Shown: piece after piece, positions 27,901-39,919 of the stretch
Layout of the letters: the number at the start of each line of letters is the position of its first letter
Position numbering within the stretch: position 1 is the stretch's first letter
NCBI GenBank assembly: GCA_914767715.1
Contig: OU612070.1
Coordinates: forward strand, 20,758,025-20,822,024
From: Membranipora membranacea
Taxonomy: Eukaryota > Bryozoa > Gymnolaemata > Cheilostomatida > Membraniporidae
Direction: 5' to 3'
Length of the DNA stretch: 64,000 nt
The notes under the pieces: generated by a model
What the model was told of the DNA's origin: nothing
Seen by the model: only the letters and a program-made list of their open reading frames with translations
The model's database searches: none
Program-made: the position numbers and the translations under genes

Positions 27901-30900
27901 TATTACAATGCCCTGTTCACCTTTTATAATTTGTTATCAGAACATCTGAAGCAGCATCTGGAGGATTACCTGAAGCAGTTTAATGGATTAGTTAAGTTGT
28001 TCAGGAACAGCCAAAGAGAGGGATTAATCAGAACCCGTACTATCGGAGCTGAGCATGCCACTGGTGATGTCATCGTGTTCTTAGATGCTCATTGTGAATG
28101 TAACAGGAACTGGCTGGTGCCTCTATTAGCCAGGATCAGATATAACAGGTAACCTATAACTATTATAATGCTAGATGTTTTGAGTTTCAAAATTGAGATG
28201 TTTGAGGGTTATGAAATGGTTATGAATTGGTCCTTCTTTGGCAGGTAATGATTGATATTTGCTTGATCGATGATTGATTTATTTTATGCTGCAATTAATA
28301 TCATTACCGATAAAATCCAACTCTAACATAAAAATGAAAAACTCAGCGATGAAATGAATAAGTACAAAGTTGTTAAAATTAGCCATGAAAAATGAAAAAA
28401 GTTGGAATTGGATTTAACTATGTTCTTTAGCAAAAAGGTGTGCAGAAACAAGAGTACTTGAATACACTTGATTTGTATATTCTTTCAGAAAGATAATGGC
28501 TGTTCCTACAATAGATGGTATAGATTTTAACACGTTCAGAATCAGACCTGTGTACGGTCATGGTACACACTACAGAGGTATATTCGAGTGGGGATTCCTC
28601 TATAAAGAGTCTGAAGTACCACAGCGAGAACTGGACAGAAGAAAGCACAGCAGCGAACCTTACAAGTCAGTCAGCTGCTTTCATACTTATATTAAATGAC
28701 GGGATCAGTGATTTGGATTTATGCCCTCAGGGGGGTCTTACTGCCAAAATCGAAATCTGAATGCTCACTCAGTGATTGAGCGAATCCTGTTATGGTCTTG
28801 TTCAACAATTTCTCACTTCTTGATGGAACTATGTACATTCTGAGTGAGCAATTTGAGAACAAATTTGACTTATAGACAGTTTCCTGAGCTCTTATTTATG
28901 CCTCAATTCGGAGTTGTCCTCTCTCCAGTGTGGTACTTTTAACCCACGCCGCATAGGAAAAACCTGCTGAAAGAGGGTTATCTTGGAAACCGCATATGTT
29001 AGGATAAAAATGAGTTTTGATTCAGAGTTTGCACCATTGAAAACCCTGTAAGGCAGGGTTTCCAAATCATTGGAGGTTTGAATGTTGATAAATCTTAATT
29101 TTAGCGAGGAAACTCATGAAAAATTCTGCCAAATTGTCCGCAATACAGGCAGAAAATGCTATAATTGACTATCCAAATACTAAAAATATTTCCCAAACTA
29201 TGTCCATATGAGTTTTCAATGCTGCAGATTCTGAATCAAAACTAATTTATATCCTATTATAAGTGGTTATCAAGATAACCCTCTTTTCAGCACGTTTTTC
29301 CTATGCGGCGTGGGTTAAAAGTACCAAACTGGAGAGAGGACAAATCCGAATTGAGGCCTAAATCCGAGCTCAGAAAACTGTCTATTGAAAGACATTATTA
29401 TTTTCATTTTGAGTGATGTAATATTTTTCTTTAGTAACTATCGCTCTTTCCAATTGAAAGACCCTTCTATCTTGTTTCAAAGGGGTACATAGACATTACC
29501 CAATAGAACACAGAGGATATCCTAGTGGATTACATCGTTTGGGCTAATTATAACCACTCACCAGATTTCCATGCTAACATTCCTCTCTCTCATTTCACTT
29601 CAATTCATTTCAATCAGACCTTTTATTTTTAAATCAATTATTGAGGAGATATTCCTCTGGCAGAAATTGTAAATGATATTGGGTCATCAACTAATGCCTT
29701 CTTGTTCTGTTTTTCTAGGGCGCCAACTCATGCTGGTGGACTGTTTGCCATGGACAGGAAGTATTTCTTTGAACTTGGTGGTTACGATAGTGGATTGTTG
29801 ATCTGGGGTGGTGAAAACTTTGAGTTGTCTTTCAAGGTGAGGCTAAATTCTGAATTTAAGCTTGAAATTCGATGTTTCGCTGAGCAAAAGTTTGAATTCA
29901 AGCATAATAATAATTGATTGTTTTTTTATTTTTATACATATGAGTATAAAAGTTTCTAACAGTGTCAATGTGACAATAAGTGACAGAGCATTTTCAGTTA
30001 CAACCATTGATTTAATTACCAAAATAAAACAACATCAACTTCAGTATAGAGTTATTAACATTACAGGTAACAGCCAACAAACGCACTGAAGGTAATGTGT
30101 TTTCTGTTTCTAGATATGGCAGTGTGGTGGAGAGATTGAGTGGGTTCCCTGCTCAAGAGTAGCTCATGTATACAGAAACCATATGCCCTACGGCTTCGGT
30201 AACCTCAATACAAAAATCCCAATCATTCAAATAGTAAGTCACCATTTTCTCTGATCCTATTAAAACAATTTTTCTTTTTCACAAATTTTTATTGTCATTG
30301 AATTACAACTAAAACAGGTTAATAATAACTAACTAAGATACACAGGGTCTTATCAGGTAGTTTGGAACTAGAGTTATGACAGCCCCTTTCAGCACCCTGC
30401 ACTCCCCGACAGCAGTGATACCCAGCCAAAGGAACAGAACGCAAACAATCAACCTCTATCCAGCTCCAGCTTCAACTTCATACAGCATGAAATGAGATAA
30501 TTGGTTGACATTTTATCTTCCGTTGTAGAATTATATGAGAGTTGTTGAGGTTTGGTTAGATGATGAGTTCAAAGAGTACTTCTATACCAGAGAGCCTGCA
30601 GTTAGAGGATATGATATAGGTAAAATTTAATTCATACTCATGTTCTTTACAAAATGCATCTTTACTGGAAAAAAAAAAAAATTCATTACATTTTTGAATA
30701 TTATGAATATTAGTAAAGGAATCGTCTTTTCTGCTTCAAGGAGAGCGTAAATCCAAGTATATGCTCACTTGTTGCTGATAAAAATTCAAACAACATAAAA
30801 TATGATAAAGTATATGTTTTCTTTTCACATGATCCAAATTATCTATCTTTATATATTATGCATTCTTCAATATCTATCATTTTTACATTGATGAATTTTT

Positions 30901-32055
30901 TATAATGGCAATGCTCTGGCTCTGTTTTAGGTGATATCTCAAAACAGCTGGCATTTAAGAAAGATAATAATTGTAAAAGTTTCAAGTGGTTTATGAGTAA
31001 TGTAGCCTATGAAGTGTACGACAGATTCCCACCTCCCCCACCCAATAAATATTGGGGTCAGGTAAGAGATGACGCATCTCTCATTCAAGCAACAGTCTGT
31101 TGCATCTAACCCCAAAATACTCCTGTAAGCAGTGTTGCACATCATGTTGATTCTAGATCCCCAATGAATAACTCTGGTGTTTATTTGACAATTCATTGGA
31201 ATTATGATGAATAATCTGTTAAAAGTTGTTCCCAAGGCTACATTCCTAAGATTGTTCGATCACAACGTACCCAATTATTCTGTATAAGCCCTGCCAGCAT
31301 TAATAACATCAACTTTTCTATGAATTCAGCTGATGGTAGATGGTACTAATGATTGTTGGGATGCTGTCGGTTATTCTGTCGGGCGTAACGCAGCCATATA
31401 TGGCTGTCACAGACAGGGAGGCAGCCAGCTTCTCAGGTTGAATACTAAAGGTCAGCTGGCATCAGGAGAACGCTGCCTTGAACCTGTAGGTGGACATGTA
31501 CAAGTTAAAGTATGTCCTACCAAGCCAGAAGGAGACTGGGAATATGTGGAGGTAAGTTAACAGATCCAAAGAAGCATAGTCTATCATAGCCACCGAACAA
31601 AGCTCGTCAAGGCAGGCTAGGTCTTTCAATGCAATAATTTTTCGCTATGATGTTCATCTATTAAAAAAAAATTGAGGCATAAGTCCGATTTTGACTTTTT
31701 TTTATATATATATTTATCCAGATCTTATTTGAGTACCTTAATACAGATAATCAAACTTTCAATACATCAGCCCTTTTTGACAATAATATTTTTTTAACAA
31801 ATTCACTTGATAAGTTTTATCCTTTCTTTTTTGTTTGTGCACAATCTCATATGTCCAAGTGACTTGATCGGCTAATGAGATTGATCTACATGCTTTTTTT
31901 TTGTATTTTTACAGGACACCAAGCAGATGAGAGACAAGCTTAGCGGGAAATGCGCAGCTAAGCCTACAGGGGGAGACAACGCATTAGACATGCAGCGATG
32001 TGATGTCACCAACACACAACAAAAATTCGTATTCAAAGAAATACGTCAATGGTGA
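24963..32055 (+). CDS. GALNT7: Polypeptide N-acetylgalactosaminyltransferase, GALNT7-like
   Basis: This Golgi type II membrane enzyme transfers GalNAc from UDP-GalNAc to Ser/Thr (mucin-type O-glycosylation). Exons: 24963-25208, 26041-26179, 26951-27089, 27420-27586, 27941-28148, 28489-28665, 29719-29836, 30114-30233, 30529-30619, 30931-31061, 31330-31551, 31915-32055; 632 aa, all phases close. After a short N-tail, a signal anchor spans residues 9-30, then a Pro/Gly/Lys-rich stem to about 150. The GT-A domain has [20 protein letters not shown], the metal-binding DAH at 279-281 (FLDAHCE) and WGGEN at 388-392. The ricin-type lectin domain covers about 525-632. GALNT7 affinity is suggested by [17 protein letters not shown] and the [14 protein letters not shown] region. 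In the lectin repeats only the first keeps a C-x-D signature (CWD); the others read CLE and CAA, so sugar binding may be reduced. Confidence 0.95.
28732..29464. repeat. Nested MITEs: family 3 split by family 2
   Basis: The flanks (28732-28871 and 29386-29464) match, in reverse orientation, the family 3 element at 21809-22043, including TGGAACTATGTACATTCTGA and the terminal CAATTGAAAGACCC. The middle (28872-29385) is a full family 2 element with ATAGACAGTTT ends. Family 2 therefore inserted into an existing family 3 copy. The composite lies in the 1.05-kb intron between GALNT exons 28489-28665 and 29719-29836. Confidence 0.85.
31595..31620. repeat. Single arm of the 7701-7744 foldback family
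   Basis: GAACAAAGCTCGTCAAGGCAGGCTAG resembles the right arm of the palindrome at 7701-7744. It lies in the last GALNT intron. Confidence 0.5.
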
Positions 32056-32702
32056 TAACATTTTACAGCGTTTGTGAGTTTGGTAGCTATGCAACTGTTT
32101 ATTTTGCGCAGGGTAGTGAATATTTATTATCAGTTTCCGTCACCTGTGAAGCATCTACCAATGTAATGACATGAATGGCCAAGTTTTACTTTATACTGAT
32201 GTACGCATGTAACTATTAAAATAATTATCATGATATCGCCTTCTGTGGGCTGCTGCCAGTGCTAATGACATTACGCATATTTCAGCTCATGTATCATTTC
32301 TCAAACATTCCGTCGATTAAAACAAAGACAAAACACATGTCTATGTATTATGTCATATACAAAACACATGTCTATGGATTATGTTATGAAAGCTTTTGGT
32401 TTCGCTACTGATAATGTTTATTAAATCAAAATCCGTCATTTTTTTAAAAACAAATTCTGTATTGTGATGTTCAAATGCTCAAATTATTGCCTCGAGCCGT
32501 GACGTTATATTGTGTCTACTCAGTTATTTTGGGTTTATGTATCACCTTGTCTACCATATTTATTTCTTGTTTCATTGGCGTCTCTTAAGCTGCTTAATTT
32601 GCTAGTGAAATGAACAAAGACTCGGTTTCAACAAAATAATTATCGGGTTTTTTCACCTTTTACCAATTTATTTCGCATCACAGTAGTCTTATATTAACTA
32701 TG
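32056..32702. other. Convergent 3' intergenic region
   Basis: This separates the GALNT stop from the stop of the first transporter gene. It contains a short direct repeat (AAAACACATGTCTATG twice, near 32332 and 32361). I see no gene in it. Confidence 0.6.
32667..32672 (-). terminator. Polyadenylation signal of transporter copy 1
   Basis: A minus-strand AATAAA lies about 30 nt past the TAG stop. Confidence 0.5.
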
Positions 32703-35700
32703 CTATCTTTGGTTCACAAATCTATCTCCATGTATGCATCCTAATGCCTGGAGAATCCAGGATATGAGAGCCAACCCAGCACAAAATGCAATCATGTAAG
32801 GCCACAGAACATATGGACCAAATGTCTGGTAACTCCAGCCGAGACCCATCAGCATTATAATATCTCCAGCTGCAGCGCCTAGCTCAGGTATAATCTGTGC
32901 CATCGCCGTGAGTTCCACATAGCGATTAGCCCAAGCATATATAGTAGAGCCTGAAAGAGTGAGAGAAATTCTAGCAAATAATTGAGGTTATCCATGTATT
33001 ATTGAAACCTTGAACAGTTCAAATAAATGATCTAAGGTGACTGGGTTGACTGACTGCACAAAGAACGAACCCAAGCTATTTTATATTGGCACTTCAATTC
33101 AATTCACTTCAATTCATCACTGAAACATGCCTAATAATAAGAATATGGTTCAGTGTGCTCACATATTGGTCCTGTGAAGAAACCCATAGTGCAGCACAGC
33201 ACCTGAAACGAGGTGCTGTTGTCTTTCAGTAGATATAAACCAATACTTGATCCTAGCACTCCAAACACACCTATCTGAAACACACAGGGCAAACATGTAT
33301 TATGTTTTTTCAGAAATGCCTATCTCGTTTGGTTAGTATCAAACTGTAAAAACTGTGATATAAAAATTCAGTCTCTTTTTTATATCTATAATGCCAATGC
33401 AATGGACTCCCAAGTATCTGTCTTATGGCAGTAAGCCTCATTTATAACCTCCTTTTGAGGCTTTTCTGGATTCTGGATTCAACGTTGTCAGACCAAATAC
33501 ATGTACTTAAATAAAAAGAGCAATCAATAACAATTATCAAACTTCTGAGGCGTCTTGCTTCAAAATAAATATCTTTGTACTAAATTTGGTTTTTGGTAGG
33601 CTACAGGATGTTCTATCGGGGTCAGACTGAAAGCTTTGCTCACTTATTGCTAAACAAGTTGTTTTTAGGTTACGATACCAATGTTTGGCACATATTGACG
33701 CTCAGGTATCTTCTACCAAGTGCAAAAATGTTGCAGATCATTGTTAGGAACGATGCTGGCAACAAAAAGTCAACAAACTATTTTTCCATTAAACCTTATG
33801 TTGAAAAAATTATTACCTGCATCATAACACCAACAGATAGGAATGCTGAGAAAATACATCCAAACAGTTTTCCTCCGGTGACCGCAGCGAAATAGGCTGA
33901 TTGCAGAGCAATGGATTGTGCTACTGTCATACAAGGCCCGTCTCTTGCGTAAGAAAAAATATACTTTGGAAATACTCTTGCGATAGGGGTGCTGTTGGCT
34001 GTGTATAATGCGACCATAATGATTATAAACAACCCTGTTACTGGTTTTTTAGGGGAGCACGTCTGCAGTTTGATTGAGTTCTTGAGTCTGAGACTCAACG
34101 GCTGTGCATTAACATCCTCAGATGTCTCCTTTGTTTTTACCATAAGTTTGTTTCTTCTTGAATAAAACAGGTTAGCTATGAATCCAAAAGCAACAATTAT
34201 TCCGAAAGGAGCTAAAATCCAGTACGCTATGACAAAGTCAGCGGGGTATTTCAGAGTCAGGTGGGATGCTGTGGTAGTAATGCCTGCTGCTGATGTAACA
34301 TCAGTACCGTTGACCCTCATGTCTATTGTATAAGCTTGTAGGGTCGTCATACTCCGGTTGCTGTTGTGCGGGTCACAAGGACTGCTCTGCGAGGAAGTGG
34401 TTTGGCCTGAGAACCTTGGATCCAGATACGGCTTTACAATGAAGGGGATAGTTATACTGCCCACTCCGTATCCAACATTCAGAACATGAAACGGCACTGC
34501 AGCTTTGTCCCTCCAGGTCTTATGTAGAATTCTGTAACCAGCTTAAGACAAAGAACATGTTAAGTTAAAATACAGTGTAAGCTGATTAATTCACAATTTA
34601 CAATTCAGAACTCCAGACAAGGAAAATTGATCCCTTTAGCCAGATCTCAATGCATGGTAATGTCACTTAATTCAGACTCGGCTAAGTTAGATCACATTTT
34701 TGTCGCCCCCAGAGGTTTGAATTAAGTGAACTGCACTGTAGACACATTCAGAAAACAGCTCTCTATGATCTTGAGTGATGAAAGCTTCAGCATTGGACTC
34801 AAATTTGATATGATTTTTGTGCAAGCAAGGTACAAAGGTTTCCAGTATTTTTGTCACCCCTATTGGAAATATAACTTGTAAAATGCTGTTCAATAATTAG
34901 TATTGGTGATATGAGAAAAGCCAGGAAACTTATCCCAAAGTTCCTCACAAGCACAGCTTCAAACGCACGGTATGTTATGAATCTATGGTTACTACTGTGC
35001 AAATGAAAGCTAATTATCTTGGAAGCTTTTGGAGATCTTTTATGATGGCAGTCCCTTGTTGTTGTTCGAAAATTCTCTAATCACTATGTTTTTATGTGTC
35101 GGCGTGACGTCGATTTTAGGGCCAATCGATACATGGGATTAGCTTTTAGGTTAACTTCCGTGCGCATCGGTACGCATTTATTCATTCGAATACAGCAACT
35201 GATTTTATTCGCATTGGTCGTACAAGGATAGCGTGCTTAGGAACAATAGTTTCTATGCGGGAGTCCCCCGGCCGCGTCAGATCTAATTGATGTTTTTTCA
35301 CCATGAAAATCGTTAGACATGGAATTCATTAGACATGGGGGTGGACCACCCATTCGACATGGGGATGGACCACCCGTTCGAAGCATGGGTCCGCAGTGAA
35401 TTATTCCCGCAACAGCTTTTAAGGAATTGTATGCACCCACACATGATCACTATAAGCGCAATCTGCATTTCAGAATGTTTTTTGAAGTAAATATGATATC
35501 ATGACATCATGAATGTTGTTGGGAAGAAGATATGATTTGGCAGTGGGTACCGTGACTTTTCCCGCATACTCTAAAACCACAATTTACCGATTCTTTCAAC
35601 ATTCTCTCTGCGAGTACGCCAATATTATAAATGTCATGCCGTAAATCAGGTTTCGTTATGAGGGAATCCTACCTGTGTGTAAAACAGTTTCCAGAGCTCC

Positions 35701-37751
35701 TTGGAAAAGAAAAGTGATGAACAGCAGCGGAACTGAGGTCACATAAGATTTCGTGACACTGACTCCTACATACATTATTGTCCAGATGAAACACAAGACA
35801 TCTATAATGCTGAAATACCTGTCCACTGTTAAACCTCCTGTAAAAAAATACGGGTGATCAACACGTGAAACTGATTTAAGATTGTTCATTATTATCGTAT
35901 ATGAGCATGGGGAGACAATTTCTAACATTGTACAATATTTTTACCCAGAAATGCTGAGAATTTTTTCAGTATAAAAATAGTGCGTAACTAATGCAGAACT
36001 GGCTGCCAGACTATATGTTGCTTTGATATTTGGAAATGTAGCCATGTATATAATTAGCAGGGAGTAAGAAGTACACATACCAAATATTCCACCCAGTGCA
36101 TGTCCTGCGCCTCTCATAGCGATACCTTGTGATATTATCTGATAGTCAGAATGAGTCTGAACTATCAGCTCAGGTATAACAGGACCTGTGATCTCACAGT
36201 AGCAGCCCTGTGACAAAAAATGAAGCCCAGTTCTCACCATCACAATTTCAACAAATTACCATCAGACCAAGGACATTACTCTTTGCTGTCACGACAAAGT
36301 GTTAAAGTAAAGAAAGCAAAAACCAACCACTGCTCATATCAGAGCTTTGCCGTAGCAATGAACAAAAAAAGAAATTTTTTTTGCAGAAGGCCATTATTGA
36401 AAGATTTGACCTAATTTAAAGTGCGAAAACCCAGGGTCTAGAAGGGTCTAGAGTATGTTATCTCCCCTGTTACGGATTAGCACAAATATACCTTTGACAA
36501 TGCTACCTTTGTCTGAAACTGTTTTATGATCATTTCTAGTGTAAGTAGAGCAGCCTTGTAACTGTTCTAGGCAAGCCTGGGCTAGGCTTACTGTTATACT
36601 GTAAGTGGATCATCATTTTAGTGTGAATCTGTTGCAGGGGAGATAACATACTCTAGACCCTTCTAGTCCCTGGGTTTTCGCACTTAGAAATAAATTGCAT
36701 CATTCAACAATGTCCTTGTCCGAGTAAATTTGGTGTCTTTGTTAATTGCTCTGGGAAAGCTTTGATATGAACAGTGGGTGTGTTTTGCTTTCATAGACAT
36801 AGGTGTTTTTATCAAACCGAGATAATGGGTTTTTTGTGTCCAATTTTAATTTATGTGTCTAGAAGTCTAGGCTAGAAGTAACATTTTAAAGTAACAGTCT
36901 ATAAAGCTCCAAATGATTCGTTGGAGAATTAGTGAAAACCTGCACATATAAAATGTTCCTATCATCTTCCGTTATCACAAAAAATAAAACGATTCGGTAA
37001 AATGATGAGTTCATTGCAGTTATTTGCTGGCAGAGTTTTGTGGACTTACAAATATCACCCATAGACAGAAGAGCTGCAGTGTCCGTAGTACTTTATATGA
37101 TCGAGGTAAGTTGCCATCATCTGCCCTGACTAAGGGCCTGCAAATTGTAGCCAAATAGTTTTGTTAAATTTTCAGGCCAGTCAAATACATTACTATATTT
37201 CGAAATTCAACATGTACCATGGTGTCATGATACCATCTTATGAAGCTTACTTCGGATAATATTAAATTAGGTCCCACTTCAATTTCTTCATAGCTCGAAA
37301 ACTAAGAAGACTGTAGCCAAAATAGATAACAAGATTAAGAAATTTGTCCTTTAAAATCAGGTGATACATAATTTCCATGTCGCACTGGCCTATTTGGTCT
37401 AAATAAACACACGGACTGCGGTCAGTAGACTCAAGTATAACTCGTATTCCTCTCAGGAGGTGCTGTCCCAGTAGACAAGCCTAGGTTGAAGCTTGCCACA
37501 ATAAATTACTACCGCAGGCTCCTAAAATGGTACCATTTGCCAATGCAAGTACTTGTATGTACTAATATGAGCTTTTACTTTGATACAAAAATCAAATTAC
37601 CTCAAAAATAGACAGATTTATCGCAGGTTTACTAACACTGTCATATCCCGCTTCAATTCGATGTCGGCATTCTTTTGTACCTGTGGTTTTATGGCACCTG
37701 ATAAGTTTTTGTTGATTAAACTTACGTTTTCTCCCCAGCAGCGGTATCCAT
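32703..37751 (-). CDS. MFS transporter, MFSD4/NaGLT1-like, copy 1
   Basis: This is a multi-pass plasma-membrane carrier of the major facilitator superfamily. The nearest families I recognise are MFSD4 and the sodium-dependent glucose transporter NaGLT1; the substrate is unknown. Minus-strand exons: 37726-37751, 37050-37137, 36081-36207, 35673-35837, 33817-34541, 33163-33274, 32703-32950; 496 aa, phases consistent. The start (MDTAAGEKT) is shared in pattern with copy 2. Features are a short cytoplasmic N-terminus, helix 1 (LFCLWVIFGCYCEITGPVIP), a helix 2 motif AMRGAGHALGGIFGGLTVDR and a long loop with N-glycosylation sequons after the third or fourth helix. A basic RRNK segment begins the central cytoplasmic loop, and the C-terminal half ends in ALISWILQALG. 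It is a tandem duplicate of the gene at 39920-44011, with identical exon borders. Confidence 0.88.
36419..36685. repeat. MITE family 4 (267 bp)
   Basis: The arms begin AAGTGCGAAAACCCAGGG and end CCCTGGGTTTTCGCACTT. Each arm continues through TAGAAGGGTCTAGAGTATGT for about 45 bp. It lies in intron 2 of transporter copy 1, between exons 36081-36207 and 37050-37137. No coding capacity. Confidence 0.88.
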
Positions 37752-38576
37752 TGCATGCGCCCTTCAGACTAGCAGTCGACCTATCTGTTATATGTTGTGT
37801 ATGTATAGAAGTAACTTAGAGTACTTTGATTGATAAGAGATAAGAGTTAACCTTTATTGTTTACGAAAAGATGTGAGCCTCTATCAAGTTGTTGCTAATA
37901 ATGATTATGGTACTGCCAGGAGATGGATTTGTCCCTATTTTTGTTTTGCTCACCATTCGATCCTCATTAATTATCTCCAGTTTTTTTAGTAAAACCTGGT
38001 GGCCTATTTCCGCTAAGTGTTCATATCCAGGCACATAGTTTTAGGGGAGGCAGAGAAGCACTGCCTCCCCTAAAAAGTTAAATACAATGACCTAAAACAC
38101 TATTAAATTGAAAAATCCATGTCAGAATCAGCTCATCTAGGATTTTGTTTGCTTTCTTATAAAATGCCTCAATTGCTCAGGAAGGAGCTTACTAGTGATG
38201 CTTCGGACTCGCCTTGGACCTTTTCTTCCCCTATCACTTTTTCTAAACTACGGCCAATCCAGCTCATAACAAGTGAAATGTGATGTCATCATAGCCTATG
38301 AGCAAGTGTGTATTAGCGACGGAGAGAAATTATGAGAGTACCTGTGCCTCGTACCATCAGAATTGGATAGAAAGTGGTTGACCAAAAAAAATGTAAGAAT
38401 ACTTAAGCTGTGTTGTGAATAATCTGATTCGAAATGAAAGTGGTTTAAGACGCAACTGCTTTGATCGGCATTTGCCTCTAAAATAAATCGAGATCAATAT
38501 CTTATGAGTTGAAGAGTGGTCAAGAAGAGAAAAGGAAAAGGTAAGAGCAAGGAAACCCTGTATATTTAATCATAAA

Positions 38577-38760
38577 AATAAACCCTGCATAATAAACACT
38601 AATAAAATAATTTTGTATAATATACACCCTGCATAATAAAACCCTGCATAATAACCCTGCATAATAAAACCCTGCATAATAAAACCCTGCATAATAAAAC
38701 CCTGCATAATAAAACCCTGCATAATAAATCCCTGCATAATAAAACCCTGTATAATAAACA
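38577..38760. repeat. 15-bp minisatellite
   Basis: About ten tandem copies of CCTGCATAATAAAAC with a few shorter or point-variant units. The repeat creates a false pentapeptide-repeat reading frame on the minus strand, which is not a gene. Confidence 0.9.
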
Positions 38761-39204
38761 CAAATAAGAAACCTTGCATCACCAATAATATTATCATAAA
38801 CATTTTGCTTGATCTAGATTTTAACTCGGATCTTATAATTGCATCAACGATAAGCCAAAGCCACAAGAAAAATCCGACTTGGGACCAGACCAGAAACCTA
38901 ACTGAGAATTTCAGATAAATGTAACAAGCCATGATTTCTTATAGAATGACACAACTGTGGATAGTGGCAGTATAATTTTCTATATCGGGCTTTGCATTCC
39001 AGTGGAATACTGCAGAGAGCTGAGCTTGGCGGACTCCAGCATAACTGCAATAGGAGATGACGGCTTCTATTTTACACATTCTGATTAACAGCCAAATTAG
39101 GAGATCAGTTTCTTTATTTATAGCATTTTTTGGAATCGATGCCCACACCAGCATGCCTCTTCATGACATGAATAAGCGATACCAGACCTAACAATGGAGA
39201 CATG

Positions 39205-39362
39205 TAGATCAAGTTTGATCCATTTTACCTACAGTTAGGTCTGCCCCCCTTCCACTGGTCACGCCGCCATGTCTGTGGCATGTCACAGTGGCGTTGTCTG
39301 TGGCGTGTCCAATGGAGGGGGAGCAACTCCTAATGAAGGCAAACTGGATCGAACTTAGTCTA
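39205..39362. repeat. MITE family 1 copy
   Basis: The ends are TAGATCAAGTTTGATCCA and CTGGATCGAACTTAGTCTA. The interior is palindromic with CACTGGTCACGCC and a GGCGTGTC repeat. Upstream of transporter copy 1 and downstream of copy 2. No clear target duplication. Confidence 0.8.
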
Positions 39363-39919
39363 GAACCGTCCCTGCTAGAACTAGATGACAGCTATGTTTG
39401 TTTATCATACATCATACACATTGAGGTGGAGGATGGATATTTGAAAAGTTGCATATCATGTGTCTCGTAGCCCTACTTTTGCAATATCTGATGGTACATC
39501 ACTTGTTCACATATGGAACAAACTTGTTCTAACAATTTCGCAGCTCCATGCACTTATCACCTTTCAAATTCAAAATGAAACGACAACTTCTAGTTCTCCG
39601 GGAACATTGTGTAATTCATTTTAACAATTTATGCTTTTTTATTATCTTGATATATATTTATATTTTTTGAGGGGACACCTACGAATAACGATGATGGCTT
39701 ACTTCATGAGAGGACAACTCCCAGTTTTAACTATCTCTAGAGTCTAGAGAAGATACCAAATATCTTGAAAATAAAATGATGGAGCCTCCAATAATCATAC
39801 CTCTGTACATGTGGAGCATAGTATGCCACTGTGAAAATGTCACCGTTGTCACGGTAGGAATAGTAGGTAGGCAAAACTTTCTGAATTATTTGTTATTTCT
39901 TGGTGACTGACAGATTTTG

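Larger units (their letters stand above)
37752..39919. other. Spacer between the tandem transporters
   Basis: No gene is seen. It contains a 15-bp-arm hairpin (38039-38076, GGGGAGGCAG core), the CCTGCATAATAAAAC minisatellite (38577-38760) and a family 1 MITE (39205-39362). Confidence 0.6.
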